Below are positions 30,385 to 41,125 of a stretch of DNA of 64,000 nt, one piece after another. Position 1 is the first letter of the stretch; every line of letters starts with the position of its first letter. The notes beneath the pieces were generated by a model. The model ran no database searches and was not told the origin of the DNA. It worked only from the letters and a program-made list of their open reading frames with translations. The position numbers and the translations under genes are program-made. Source of the DNA: Tetramitus jugosus (lineage: Eukaryota; Heterolobosea; Eutetramitea; Acrasida; Vahlkampfiidae); NCBI GenBank assembly GCA_937625935.1, contig OW569360.1, positions 434,001 through 498,000 on the forward strand. The letters are read 5' to 3'.

Positions 30385-31893
30385 ATGGAAGAACTCTGCT
30401 CGAGGGAACAGTTCCCAGCGACACACCATCCCTTTATCTTCGGATGTTCTTCTCTTCTGTTATCCCAAACAAAATCAAACACACAATTGTTGCCAACAAG
30501 TGATATGGAAGATAAAAGTAATGAATTCGTCTCTACGAACTATGGTCAGAGTGAAGTATTGACTTACGGAGCTCCGCCAAGCTATGACAATGAAACATTT
30601 TCGACACACGGTGATGTTCATTTGAATATGGACTATCATAGTACTTATCCTGATGCTCTCCAACAGCCACCTCAAGATTTCAATAGCAATAACGGTCTTG
30701 GTACAGGTGCTGTGGAGTACCATACTATTTCCTTGCAAGAAAGCACTGAAGTAGTTGAGCACGTTCAGCTCCATGAACAGACGAACGTTTATCCTCTCAC
30801 CAGTAGTGAGATGCCAGCCTATGGTCTGACTAATGAGCAACCGCTGTATGAATCCCAAGTCCAACAACAGCAACAGCCACAATATCAAGATCCTGTCCTC
30901 AAGAAGGAAGAACCAATGAAGATGCAAGAGGTTGCTACTGTGACTAATCAAGTAGAGGTTGATTTGACCAACACAACCGTGTTGCAATTCCCTGATAATG
31001 TCGACCTCTTACCAAACAAAGACTCCTCGACTCCTCCAACTAAGAAGAGATCAGTGGGTCGATGGAGAGTACTCAAGCTTGGATCATACATGCCATCCAT
31101 TATGGTTCTCATTTTGACTCCTATCTTTTTCTCTGCATTTATCATGATACTGATCGAGTGGGACAAGAAAAGCAAGACAAAACTCAATCGAAAGCAGAGG
31201 AATTATGCCTACGTTGGAACATTTCTCGGTGGTTTCTTACTATTGATGAGTGTTGCATACTATTACACGAATAGTTTAAGGTGTGGAACTCTTCAGTTCT
31301 TGAGAATGAAGGGTGAAGATATTCAGGTTTACCAGTACATTGAAGACATGAGAGCCAGATTTCCCTATTTGGCCATGCATGTCGAGTGTTATCATTGGGA
31401 AACTCGTACGAGATATGTGACGTACACCGATTCTCAGGGCAGAACTCACACCAGAGTTGAGACCTATCAGGTAAAAGTGGTCACATACAGAGAGACTCGA
31501 ACTCTTGCATTTACCAAAATGACTGATGCTTCACTGCCATTTGGCCTTGATAAGAACACTATGAAAAAGTACATCAAGTTGTACCTGTACAAGGCAATCA
31601 TGCTGGGCGATGATATTACACGATTAGCTGTGGAGAATGCTAAGGCCCGAATCGTTATTGACAACCGATACAGAGACACTCATATTTCTTACAGTGATGA
31701 GTACTGTATTGATGGATATAGGCACAGAGTAATGGCTGATATTGATGCCGCACAGACTGCTCCTCTGTTCGGCTATGGCTGGTTCTGGCTGTTCACTGTA
31801 TTGGGCTTGACACTGCCCTATCGTATATACGTTAACCTTCGATGCCATGCACAAGAGTACACTCTGATCAAAACAGTCTCTGTCATGCCTTAA
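30385..31893 (+). CDS. TMEM151-like membrane protein
   Basis: The frame from ATG 30385 encodes 502 residues; a second ATG at 30505 (MEDKSNEF) is equally plausible as start. The first 200 residues are Gln/Pro/Ser-rich. Two helices follow (SIMVLILTPIFFSAFIMIL and NYAYVGTFLGGFLLLMSVAYY), then a loop with the family signature CYHWETRTRYVTYTDSQGRT and VVTYRETRTLAF. A third hydrophobic segment lies near the end (FGYGWFWLFTVLGLTLPYRI). This pattern matches the TMEM151 family (PF14857), of unknown function. No intron is needed. Confidence 0.85.
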   Translation: MEELCSREQFPATHHPFIFGCSSLLLSQTKSNTQLLPTSDMEDKSNEFVSTNYGQSEVLTYGAPPSYDNETFSTHGDVHLNMDYHSTYPDALQQPPQDFNSNNGLGTGAVEYHTISLQESTEVVEHVQLHEQTNVYPLTSSEMPAYGLTNEQPLYESQVQQQQQPQYQDPVLKKEEPMKMQEVATVTNQVEVDLTNTTVLQFPDNVDLLPNKDSSTPPTKKRSVGRWRVLKLGSYMPSIMVLILTPIFFSAFIMILIEWDKKSKTKLNRKQRNYAYVGTFLGGFLLLMSVAYYYTNSLRCGTLQFLRMKGEDIQVYQYIEDMRARFPYLAMHVECYHWETRTRYVTYTDSQGRTHTRVETYQVKVVTYRETRTLAFTKMTDASLPFGLDKNTMKKYIKLYLYKAIMLGDDITRLAVENAKARIVIDNRYRDTHISYSDEYCIDGYRHRVMADIDAAQTAPLFGYGWFWLFTVLGLTLPYRIYVNLRCHAQEYTLIKTVSVMP

Positions 31894-32060
31894 CAATGTC
31901 ATTGTTGGGATCCTCTGCACATTACAAAAAATTCACGCTTCATGAAGATTTCTCCTTCGCCCCTTGTTGGTTTTCACATAAAAAGAAAACATCCGACAAG
32001 CAATTTCGCACTCTCCGTTGTGAAAACAACTCTCGCTTTTGGTTTTTCTCTCGTCTCGTG

Positions 32061-33143
32061 ATGATGATTGTCAATGTTTTCTCTCATCTGTGCAACTTTA
32101 TTGTCAGATCGATTCTGTTGCTCTTTAGCACTCTTGCCTTGATTGTGATACTTATTTATGTCTATCCACATCCTCATGTGGACCAATTGGCTCGTAACTG
32201 GCCCAACAAGACTCTCGATGTGCACATTCCAGTGCAAGCACAGTTCCTAAACGTGTCTCTCTCCAATGGAATTCATCTCAATGTGATTGAAGGTGGAAAA
32301 CAACATGAAAAGCTATTGATGTTGTTGCATGGATTCCCAGAGACTGCTCTCATTACGTGGGGTCACCTCATTGATCGTTTTATCGATGAGGGATATCATG
32401 TGATTGCACCAGATATGCGTGGTTATAACCAGAGCTCGAAACCTCAGGGTAGAGCCTCTTATTCGATGGAAATTCTGGCAACAGATGTTCAATTGTTGAT
32501 TACGGAGCATGCAGGCAAGCAGAAGGCAACAGTGTTTGGAGTGGATTGGGGTGGTATTGTCGCATGGCAATTCAGTCAACAGTATCCACAGCACTTGGAG
32601 ATGTTTATTAACTCGATTTTGTACTTTAATTTGGAGAAGGCAAATACCCAGGCTGAACTGAGACAAGTTGCAAAGAGTTGGTACGTTTTCTTCTTGCAAT
32701 TGAAGGGAATTGCAGAGGGAGCCATCTCAAGGAACGATTTTGCACTGTTGTTTAATGTGGCACGATTCGATGACTTGGGCAGAAAGGGATTCTTCTCTCG
32801 AAAGTTGGCTGAACGTTTCCTATCTTCCTACAGAGATGAGAATGGCAACTCAAACTTGCTTTATCCAATCAATTACTACAGAGACTATGTTCTGAACGTT
32901 GTGATGAATCCAAAGCCAAAAGAGTCAAACATCCAGGTTGCAGTCCCTACTCTCATCATTTATCCAGAGAGAGACCATTATGTGGAAAAGGAACTCGCAA
33001 GACAAACATTTGAGCAAATGGTGGCTCCATCCATCAAGAAACACAGCCGATACGTCATCATTGACTCCAGTCATTGGATGACTCTCGAAAAACCTGACTT
33101 GCTGTTCGAAACAGTTCGTTCCTTCCTCAAGCAACAACTCTAA
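32061..33143 (+). CDS. Alpha/beta hydrolase, epoxide-hydrolase-like, membrane anchored
   Basis: From ATG 32061 the protein has 360 residues. The N-terminal helix (IVRSILLLFSTLALIVILIY) is a membrane anchor. The hydrolase core shows the oxyanion-hole motif HGFPET, a nucleophile elbow GVDWGG with Asp in place of Ser, APDMRGYNQSSKP, a LLYPINYYRDY segment that should supply an active-site Tyr, a PERDH acid site and the catalytic His in SSHWMTLEKPD. The Asp nucleophile and NYYR Tyr indicate an EPHX3/4-type epoxide hydrolase, which opens epoxides to diols. An earlier in-frame ATG at 31896 would add 55 residues of UTR-like composition. Confidence 0.87.
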   Translation: MMIVNVFSHLCNFIVRSILLLFSTLALIVILIYVYPHPHVDQLARNWPNKTLDVHIPVQAQFLNVSLSNGIHLNVIEGGKQHEKLLMLLHGFPETALITWGHLIDRFIDEGYHVIAPDMRGYNQSSKPQGRASYSMEILATDVQLLITEHAGKQKATVFGVDWGGIVAWQFSQQYPQHLEMFINSILYFNLEKANTQAELRQVAKSWYVFFLQLKGIAEGAISRNDFALLFNVARFDDLGRKGFFSRKLAERFLSSYRDENGNSNLLYPINYYRDYVLNVVMNPKPKESNIQVAVPTLIIYPERDHYVEKELARQTFEQMVAPSIKKHSRYVIIDSSHWMTLEKPDLLFETVRSFLKQQL

Positions 33144-33225
33144 ACTGAGAACGTCGAAATAAAGTATACCCTTTGCAGCAGCAAACTCGATCTCCGTCAA
33201 ACACAAAAACCAAGGCAAAAAAACG

Positions 33226-34299
33226 ATGACACAAGTTTCCACCATAGTCACGCTGGAGAACATCAAGGAAGCACATGAGAGAATCAAGCCACATGTTCAC
33301 CGGACTCCATTGCTCACTAGCCATTGTTTGAATGACATGACCGTCGATGCTGATGCTGAAGAAGGTGACAGTCAATTGAAGAATAACAAGAAGCAACTGT
33401 ATTTGAAGTGTGAGAATTTCAACAAGATTGGAGCTTTCAAGATTAGAGGAGCCACCAATGCTGTTCTCCAGTTGTTGAAGTCTCCTCCTCAGCAGAGTCA
33501 TAGCACTGGTGGTGAATGTCGACACGTTTGTACTCATAGCAGTGGAAATCATGCGCAAGCGCTTGCTTTGGCCGCCAAAATGTTTCAGTTGAACGCACAC
33601 ATTATCATGCCTGAAAATGCACCAATTGTAAAGCGCAATGCTGTTGAGTTGACTTATGGCGCCAAAGTGTATTTGTCGGGGAATAGTCAGCAGTCGAGAG
33701 AAGAGACTTGTGAGCGTGTGATACAGGAGACTGGGGCTCACTTTATTCACCCATATGATAATGACCATGTGATAGCAGGTCAGGGAACTGTATTGTTAGA
33801 GATGCTGGAGCAATTGAGAGAAGAAACAGGGGATCCAGAAGCCACGTTCGATGCTATTATCTGTCCTGTTGGTGGTGGAGGGCTAATGTCTGGAGTTTCA
33901 ATTGCATCTAGAGGACTGCTTGGAGATGGTGTAAAGATATTTGGAGTGGAACCTGAGAAGGCCAATGATGCACAACGATCCATGCAAAAGGGATGCATCG
34001 TGGAGAATGAGCAACCACCACAGACAATCTGTGACGGACTCAAGACCAATCTGAAGCCAAGAACATGGCAATATATCAATCAAAATGTTGACCAAATTTT
34101 CTCAGTGTCAGACGAAGAAGTGACAAGAGCTATGAAACTCGTTTTTGAGAGAATGAAGATTGTGATTGAGCCATCAAGTGCCACAGTTGTAGCAGCGGCT
34201 CTATTTCATCCTGAATTGAGACAAATGTCATTGTCTAGGATTGGTTTAGTGATCAGCGGAGGTAATTGTGATCTCGATCACCTACCATGGTTGAATTGA
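33226..34299 (+). CDS. SRR: PLP-dependent serine racemase / threonine dehydratase family enzyme
   Basis: This 357-residue protein is a fold-type II PLP enzyme. The PLP lysine lies in GAFKIRGA, the substrate loop is SSGNHAQAL, the phosphate cup is GGGGLMSG, and SGGN precedes the end. The size (about 350), absence of an ACT regulatory domain and the pattern HRTPLLTS fit serine racemase or catabolic threonine/serine dehydratase. It converts Ser to D-Ser or pyruvate, or Thr to 2-oxobutyrate. An internal acidic insertion (DADAEEGDSQLKNNKK) extends an early loop. Racemase versus dehydratase cannot be separated from sequence alone. Confidence 0.9.
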   Translation: MTQVSTIVTLENIKEAHERIKPHVHRTPLLTSHCLNDMTVDADAEEGDSQLKNNKKQLYLKCENFNKIGAFKIRGATNAVLQLLKSPPQQSHSTGGECRHVCTHSSGNHAQALALAAKMFQLNAHIIMPENAPIVKRNAVELTYGAKVYLSGNSQQSREETCERVIQETGAHFIHPYDNDHVIAGQGTVLLEMLEQLREETGDPEATFDAIICPVGGGGLMSGVSIASRGLLGDGVKIFGVEPEKANDAQRSMQKGCIVENEQPPQTICDGLKTNLKPRTWQYINQNVDQIFSVSDEEVTRAMKLVFERMKIVIEPSSATVVAAALFHPELRQMSLSRIGLVISGGNCDLDHLPWLN

Positions 34300-34339
34300 A
34301 TGAAATAAATTCTGATATTTATCTTCAATACCTACAGTA

Positions 34340-35323
34340 TTAGTTAGGTATATATTGTAGACTGGCTGGGGTCTTACCGGATGGAATATTGACTTTCGAT
34401 ACTTGTTTCAGCTCTCTTCCATTGAAGGAATACCCAACAAAATCCATTGGAGCCTGTGGTTCATCGATCGACATAAATGCATAAATAATTCGGTTTACAT
34501 AGTCAATCGGTGTCATATTGGCCAGTATTTTGACATAATCATCAAATGTTCCATATGCATTCGTTTCACCAGTCACACCATCCAACGTAACCAGAGTACG
34601 AGAGTATGTGTTGTTACTGCCCACAATTAAACCGATTCCAGTCATCAATGCTGTCTTCGGGTCATAGTACATGCTCTGCATCTTAAACTTGTTTGACAGA
34701 GCATCAAACTTGATGACTGCTCTATCAACATCGATTCCGAACAAGGATGGAAACGTGCTTCGTGCACCCAATTCCAACCACAGAACACCATTCTGAGGAT
34801 CAAAAGCAGACGCACTACCAGAGAGCATGTCCAGCGCATCGAACTGTATCAAAACATCAAGCTTTCCAGTCTTTGGAATCACTCTTAGCACCGTATGAGT
34901 GTTATTCGTAGCTGGAGCGAGCTTTCCACTCACATACACGTGGCCATTTCTAGGATCCACGTTGCAAGTCTCTCCAAAACCCAGAAAGACCGTTGTAACA
35001 AAAGGAAGGACAACTGAGGATAGCGTATGACCAGTATTCACATCCAATCCAATCAATTGCAGCGCTTGAGAGGTTGTATTCAGACCAATCAAATAAAAAA
35101 TTTCATTTGTCAGATCCATGCTTGACAGCTGCTGAGGGAACACGACATCGGAGAGCTCAGGCCTTGTTTCAGAATTGATAAACTTTCCAGTCAACGGATC
35201 AAATGTGGCAAGCTTTGTTGGTTGTCTTTGAATTCCAACCAGAGTCGCATGAGTGCACATGCTCAAAATGAGCAGCAGCGTAGTCAACAACAAGAAGGCA
35301 ACTGTGGATTGTTTTGGCGCCAT
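34340..35323 (-). CDS. Secreted beta-propeller-like protein
   Basis: ATG 35323 gives 327 residues. A signal peptide (STVAFLLLTTLLLILSMCTH) precedes a series of beta repeats (LATFDPLTGKFIN, LQLIGLDVNTGHTLS, TVLRVIPKTGKLDVL, ALMTGIGLIVGSNNTYSR, TLVTLDGVTGETN), each with a D/P-x-T-G-x turn, as in NHL/YVTN-type or kelch-less propellers. Several N-glycosylation sites are present. It is likely secreted or lumenal. Function is unknown. The gene is convergent with the serine racemase gene. Confidence 0.7.
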   Translation of the reverse strand: MAPKQSTVAFLLLTTLLLILSMCTHATLVGIQRQPTKLATFDPLTGKFINSETRPELSDVVFPQQLSSMDLTNEIFYLIGLNTTSQALQLIGLDVNTGHTLSSVVLPFVTTVFLGFGETCNVDPRNGHVYVSGKLAPATNNTHTVLRVIPKTGKLDVLIQFDALDMLSGSASAFDPQNGVLWLELGARSTFPSLFGIDVDRAVIKFDALSNKFKMQSMYYDPKTALMTGIGLIVGSNNTYSRTLVTLDGVTGETNAYGTFDDYVKILANMTPIDYVNRIIYAFMSIDEPQAPMDFVGYSFNGRELKQVSKVNIPSGKTPASLQYIPN

Positions 35324-35479
35324 TTTCACTTTGTTTGCTTAGACACGATAGATTTCCAAAGTTTTCTAGAATTCTGAACCACCCAGAGAAACACAGAGAG
35401 AAAAGCTTCTTTCTTTCTTTGGTCGCACACAAGAAACAAAGCATAATATTCTTCAATCGATACACTCACAAAAACAAAC

Positions 35480-38129
35480 ATGTCACACGGCGGCGAAACA
35501 AGGATCAAAGAGGCTTGTTTAGCTCTCTACAACAAGTCGCATGAAATCTTTCGCATGTTACCCATCTCTGATGAAACCATTATTGGAAGGTAAGTGTTCA
35601 TCACATTCTTGATCTCAAGTGTTTAACTGATTGGATCATGTTCAATAATTGAGTTGATCTTTTTCATCATGTGTTGTCTAACACTAACAACTAACTGTTC
35701 ACAGTCAAAGCGATTGTCGAATTGTGATCCACAACAATTCTGAGATTCAACCAAAGCATGTCAAGATTGTCAAAGTGACTACTCCTGGTGATTCTGACAA
35801 GTATTTGATTTTTCGATACAATGAACAGTGCTCTCTGACCATTAATGACAAGGTGGTGAATGACAAGTCTGTTGAGTTGAGGCACAATGATCTCATTGCA
35901 ATTGGTACGGTCACTCAAAAGGTGTTTGGATTTAGATGGCACGGTCGACATGTGTCCAGTGGTAAAGCTGTGGATAGCTCCATCGCTTCTTCTTCTGCGA
36001 CATCGAGCCGCAAGAACAAGAAGCAAGAAGCACAGAGTACTGCTCCTACTACTACTGCCGCCCAGAAAGAAATGGCATCATCTAGCAAGTTGCCAAAACG
36101 CCAACAACAAGCTGTCACAAAGCCTGCTGCTACTGAAGCATCCAAGGACTCAAGTGCCGCCAAGAAGAAAAACAAGGGCAAGGAGATCAAGGACAAGAAA
36201 AAGAAGCAGGAGAAGAACAAGCGTGTTGAATTGGTTGAACATAGTGACTCAGAACAAGAAGAAGAAGAAGAACAACCTGTTGTGGCTCGTGCCAGTGGTA
36301 GCAGTCGTAGTGCAAACAAGGATGTGTCTGAGCCACAACCCATTACTCAATCTCAAACACAGCAAGCTCTCAGTCGTCAGGCATCACCTCCTGCTGAAGA
36401 ACAAACACAAATTGCTTCACACATTTTAACGGCTCAACCAGATTCTGAAGATGAGGCAATGTATTCTGAGATTACTGAGATGAATGCTGAATATCCTTTC
36501 ACGCAAGTCATGCATGATAGTACAGTTCTCGAGGAAGAGGGTAGCGAGAAGGATGATGCACATACAACTCAATCTCAACATGTAGACTCAATCTTACACA
36601 TCCAGGAACAGAATGCTCAAGTTGTCGCAAACTCTCCCGAGAACCAAACAGAAGAAGCGGAAGAGTCAACTGCTCCTCCCAAAAGCGCTTCGAGTACATT
36701 GCCACGTGCCAAGATAGATTTAAAGAGAAAGAGTTCCGAGTTGGACGCAAGCGCCTCCAAAAAGCCTAGACTCACGTCCCAGGATTCTACTCCGTCTCAA
36801 CCCTCTCAAGATTTAGCATCCATGAACTTCGAGCACTTGATTCAAAGTTTCAATACGAATACTATCACTAAGTTGCAAGAACTGACTGCAGAAGTTAACA
36901 AGCTGCGAGCTGAGAACCAAAATTTGAAACACAGAGCTCATTCTACCGGACAACAGGTTGATGAATCACTAATTAATGAGATTTTACAAGAAAAATTGAG
37001 ATATGAGAGTTTGTATGATGACAAGGTGAGCGAGAACTTGCGTTTGCAGGACCAAATGAGAAAGTTGCAACAGAAGAACAGCGATCTTCAAAGAAGCTTG
37101 GGTGAGAGATCCAACATTAGAGTCGATGAATTCCAAAAGATTCAAAACTTGTATCTCCAAGCCAAGAACGATCTGTTGGACAAGGATAAATTATTGAAGG
37201 GTGCTGAAGTTACTCGTAAGAGTTTGGAAGCAAACATGGACAAGGTTCGAAGTGAGAACACTTCACTCCACAAGAAGATTGCGGATATGAACGCTGAGAT
37301 TGACAGATATAAGACCCAAATCATGACCAGAGAATCTCATATGAACCAAACACTTAAGATTAATGTGGAGGCGTGTCATGTGATTGAGGAAGACACACGT
37401 GCCATGTTGTCAGAGTATCATGATATCAGAGAGCAGATAAACTCTCTATTGACAAGAGGCTCTTTAACATTTGCTCGTCGCAAGTTGAACATTTTCACTC
37501 AGACTGCGAACGTGTCCGAAGAAATGGAACCTAAGAGCACTCCACCAATGGCTGAGAACGCACCATCTGATGAGCCAATGGGTACTGATGCATTGAATTC
37601 TGCACCACCTGCCGACAAACCAACAACCACCTCTGTACCAGCCAAACCAAAGCATACCTTTTCGCGCGTCCCACTTCCTCCACCAACAGCCAATAGAGAC
37701 ATTGAAGAGGCTAGAAGAATTGCCACACAGAGAGCACCTAGAATCGGATCTCTCGCCTTCACACAAGTGCCTAGAAACAACAATGATACCGCTGTCAATC
37801 ACTCAAGCGGTCCCAACACTGGTGCACCCTTGCCACCAAAGAAGGCCACCAAGGTAACGTTCAAAGATATTGACAATGACAGCGTTTCGATCGTGAGACC
37901 ACTTGGAGAGAGTCCAATTTGGTCAAAGAAGAGATCCAAAGCAGCAGAGCAATCAAGTCAGATGACTCAAGTTACCTTCCCTTTTACTTACGCTCAACAA
38001 AGTCAAAGAGTATCCTCCTCTGATTCGTTGCTCTCTGTGAGTGACCTCAGTGAAGAAGAGGAGAACAACTTGAAAAATTTGCACTTTGACAACTTGTCTG
38101 ACAATGACGAGCAAATCTCATTCAGATAA
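35480..38129 (+). CDS. FHA-domain coiled-coil nuclear protein with possible PP1-docking motif
   Basis: Exons 35480-35589 and 35705-38129 (115-nt intron, GTAAGT donor) give 844 residues. Splicing reconstitutes the FHA domain at about 23-115 (FRMLPISDETIIGSQSDCRI, KHVKIVKV, IAIGTVTQKVFGFRWH). Lysine-rich, Gln-rich and acidic linkers follow, with nuclear-type basic stretches (KKKNKGKEIKDKKKKQEKNK, LKRKSSELD). A coiled coil spans about 450-640. Near residue 750 is KKATKVTFKDIDNDSV, containing KVTF, a potential RVxF docking site for PP1. FHA plus RVxF occurs in animal Ki-67, RepoMan and NIPP1; the resemblance is partial. A chromosome-associated or phospho-reader role is plausible. Confidence 0.7.
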
Positions 38130-38256
38130 TAAGCAACGTTGTCCACAGTCAGAAATCATGACCATGTTAGAATAAGGAAAAAAAATAACACATCAATAAA
38201 TCGTAGATTATCACCTGCCGCACATTCCCAACAAAAAATCAAAAACAACAAAGAAA

Positions 38257-39357
38257 ATGAAGAAGAACGCAAGAAGGCAATCAAAGAACAACAACCAGTC
38301 AAAGATGGAGCAGCATCAACCCTTGTTGACAACCAAAGTGGAAGATGATGAAGATGAATGGTTTGCCAACAACAATGCTGCTTTGGATGATCTACCACAA
38401 CAACAATTCTTGGAACCTGAACAATCAGCCATTGCCATCACCATTCATGAAAATGGCACAAACAATAATAATAATAATACCAACAACAATAGTAACAACA
38501 GCAACAACAATACGAGTGATTCTTCCATCTTTAGTTTCTTCACCAACAATATCACTAACAACAGTAGTGGTGGTGGTCATTTTGCCAATTCAATGATCAC
38601 GTCATATATTCAAAACTCACTATTTCAATCCTTTTCCAATGCATTTGCCTCTGATGATCAACAACAACAACAACAAAATAATCAACAAGAAAAGTCATCT
38701 CGAACACCGACTCGTACCATTGTAGGTGGTTTTCTCTCTCAGTACTTTGTTTCGATTGATGAAAAAATCATCTTGTCTCGCATCGTATCCACAGTGTACA
38801 AGCCCTTCCAGCCCATGAATGACATTTTTATGAATCCTGACTTGTATGGACCATTGATGACTATTTTTAGCTTTGCCATTCTGATGGATTTGTTCTTGTC
38901 TGTGAATCGATTTGATTCGTTCCCTGGTGCTGTCATGTCATTTGCTCTGAGCTCGGTGTTGATTGTGTGGACATTGTTTAGTCTTGTCATGTACGTTGCT
39001 TGTCGAATGTTGTCTGTTCGTGACACAAACTTGGTCAGTGTGTTTAGCACAGTGGGATACAGCATGTTTCCACTGTTGATTGTTGGTTGTTTGAGTGTGC
39101 TGCAATGGGAAGGATTCAAGATTTTGTGTGCTCTCGTGTGGTTGACCATTGGTGTGTTGAGTGCGTTGAATCTTGGAAGGACATTTATGGTTCGTACACC
39201 AAACAAGATGAATGCGTTGATTATGCTGGGTTTGTCTGTTGTCATACAAATGATTTGTGTGCTTGTTGTGGGTGGTGTTGGTGCTCATTACATTGTGAGA
39301 GCTACTACTCAGGCTGCACCTGACCAAGCTGGTTCGCCGTCAACAGGAACAAAATAA
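38257..39357 (+). CDS. Yip1-domain (YIPF) membrane protein
   Basis: The frame gives 366 residues from ATG 38257, or 350 from ATG 38305 (MEQHQPLL). After an Asn/Gln-rich N-terminus, a Yip1 region starts near 150. It includes PDLYGPLMTIFSFAILMD and five hydrophobic helices (VMSFALSSVLIVWTLFSLVM, VFSTVGYSMFPLLIVGCLSV, WLTIGVLSALNLGRTF, NALIMLGLSVVIQMICVLVV). The motif D-x-x-GP and the G-Y-S-x-P helix are classic for YIPF proteins, which act in ER-Golgi traffic with Rab GTPases. YIPF3/YIPF4-type seems closest. Position within the family is uncertain. Confidence 0.85.
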   Translation: MKKNARRQSKNNNQSKMEQHQPLLTTKVEDDEDEWFANNNAALDDLPQQQFLEPEQSAIAITIHENGTNNNNNNTNNNSNNSNNNTSDSSIFSFFTNNITNNSSGGGHFANSMITSYIQNSLFQSFSNAFASDDQQQQQQNNQQEKSSRTPTRTIVGGFLSQYFVSIDEKIILSRIVSTVYKPFQPMNDIFMNPDLYGPLMTIFSFAILMDLFLSVNRFDSFPGAVMSFALSSVLIVWTLFSLVMYVACRMLSVRDTNLVSVFSTVGYSMFPLLIVGCLSVLQWEGFKILCALVWLTIGVLSALNLGRTFMVRTPNKMNALIMLGLSVVIQMICVLVVGGVGAHYIVRATTQAAPDQAGSPSTGTK

Positions 39358-40112
39358 GATGGATGAATGCTGCACGCACTTTCAATTATAAAAGAGAATT
39401 TACTTAGTTCAAATGATGGATCTCTAGTAAGAGAACCATCATCACTCTCTTATCAAGGCCTAAGATCCCATATATGGTAGAACAGTGTCCCAGATACCAG
39501 AGCATATCAGAACGATCAATCGACTGATTCCACCAAGAACAAACTCTTCTCAAAATTGCAATCCGCCAAATATTGGAACATCACAGTTCTGAAATCTTGT
39601 GTCTCAATCTCGTCTTGGACAAGATCTCTGATATCCTGGGCGTACTTTTCTCTCGCATATTCGCATCCAAAATATACTCGACTTCACCCTCTTTTGGTTT
39701 GAACCAAAAGGATAGAAGATGTCGTTTACCTAAAAGGGCATGAATGCATGTCTCTGTTCATAGGAGTGGCCCTTTCACTGGAACAACCAACAAGTGAAAG
39801 TCGCAATGAGAAGCAGGCTCTCGTACCTTATGCACTGTAAACAACACACCTGGTGTCATACCCACCTCCCTCTACTCGCGCATGTCACCTTCGATTACTC
39901 CGGCTAATCCTGTCGGGATTTGCACATTTTTTCAGTTGGTACTTTGAGTGTCAAACGTTTCTGCGCCAATTCTTCACACACCCAGCACGCTTGCAAACTT
40001 TTTTTTCTCTTGGAAGCAAAAATCTCATTCCACACACACAAACAAACAACTACCCATTCTCAATCCAATAAACAACAACAACAACAAACAAGTTGATATT
40101 GTTACTTTAACC
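39358..40112. other. Intergenic region upstream of ELO gene
   Basis: About 755 bases with no supported gene. Two hairpin-forming sequences are visible: 39415-39440 (11-bp arms with one mismatch, loop AGTA) and the palindrome at 39691-39710. The right 150 bases are the probable promoter and 5' UTR of the elongase gene. The elongase frame is open upstream to 39948, but that extension is poorly protein-like. Confidence 0.45.
39691..39710. repeat. 20-bp inverted repeat CTTTTGGTT-TG-AACCAAAAG
   Basis: Two 9-bp arms are perfect inverted copies around the dinucleotide TG. It lies about 400 bases upstream of the elongase start in AT-rich spacer. It might be a dimeric factor site or a remnant of a small element. 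Function is unknown. Confidence 0.6.
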
Positions 40113-41042
40113 ATGTCAGACATTCAAACAAGAATCCTAGACTTTGTGGACACGAACATGATGCCACACTTGGACAAGTATGTGCTCCAAACGGATGCAT
40201 TCAAGACTTATCACTCAGTCTTGTCGAAACCAACCATTCTTAACAAACTCCTCAATGAGTACACTCACATTTTGCCATGGGTCTCTGTTGCCCTCTACCT
40301 GCTCATGGTTTTTGGTCTGCCAAAACTTTTGGCGCCAAAAAAAACGGACGGACCTCAAGGCGCCAAATCCGTACGCAAGCCAGTTTCTGGATTTTTGAAA
40401 TTTTTGATGGCATCACACAACTTGTTTTTGTGCTTGTTGAGCGCAGCTATGATTGCTTGCGCTGCCCTTCCATTTGTCTACAGGTCATCCAAGAGAGCGA
40501 ACTGGTTGTTGAGCATTTGCGACACTGAGCACATTTTGTTTGCTGACAGTCCAATGCACTTTTGGGCCCTCATTTTTGTCTACTCCAAGTACTATGAGCT
40601 TTTGGACACTTTGTTCTTGATTATTAAGAATCCTGAGAGAAAGGTACCATTCTTGCACTATTATCATCACACCACTGTTCTCTTGTTCAGTTGGTATGCT
40701 GCCTACTACAACTTTACTGTTGGTTACTGGTTCGGATTGATCAATGGAACTGTGCACATGTTCATGTACTATTACTACTTTTTGACCGAGTTGGGCTATA
40801 GACCTACTTGGGCCAAGCCATTGACCATGCTCCAAATCTCTCAAATGTTTGCCGGTTTGTTCTTGAACGGAACATGGGCCTACCAATTCCTTGCCAAGGA
40901 ACAGAATTGTGAGTGCAAGAACCCTAATGCAATCATGATCTCTGCAGCTGTCATGTACGCCAGTTATCTGTACTTGTTTGTCAGCTTCTTTATCGGAAGA
41001 TACTCTACCAACAACAATAAGAAGACTGTCAAGTCTGACTAA
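40113..41042 (+). CDS. ELO family fatty acid elongase
   Basis: ATG 40113 (CACCATG-like context CCATGTCAG) gives 309 residues; the open frame extends upstream but without family sequence. It shows the ELO signature HYYHHTT (HxxHH) near residue 190, plus YYELLDTLFLIIKN before it and MYYYYFLTELGYRP after, and about seven hydrophobic helices. Elongases condense malonyl-CoA with fatty acyl-CoA in the ER, the first step of very-long-chain or polyunsaturated fatty acid elongation. The C-terminus NKKTVKSD is a KKxx-like ER-retention signal only in a loose sense. Substrate specificity is unknown. Confidence 0.93.
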   Translation: MSDIQTRILDFVDTNMMPHLDKYVLQTDAFKTYHSVLSKPTILNKLLNEYTHILPWVSVALYLLMVFGLPKLLAPKKTDGPQGAKSVRKPVSGFLKFLMASHNLFLCLLSAAMIACAALPFVYRSSKRANWLLSICDTEHILFADSPMHFWALIFVYSKYYELLDTLFLIIKNPERKVPFLHYYHHTTVLLFSWYAAYYNFTVGYWFGLINGTVHMFMYYYYFLTELGYRPTWAKPLTMLQISQMFAGLFLNGTWAYQFLAKEQNCECKNPNAIMISAAVMYASYLYLFVSFFIGRYSTNNNKKTVKSD

Positions 41043-41125
41043 ATTAAACCACTGTTGAATTCTTATGATTTTGCATGTTTGTTTTTATTTGTGGTTGTGG
41101 AATATCATATTACTGTCACTTCAAT

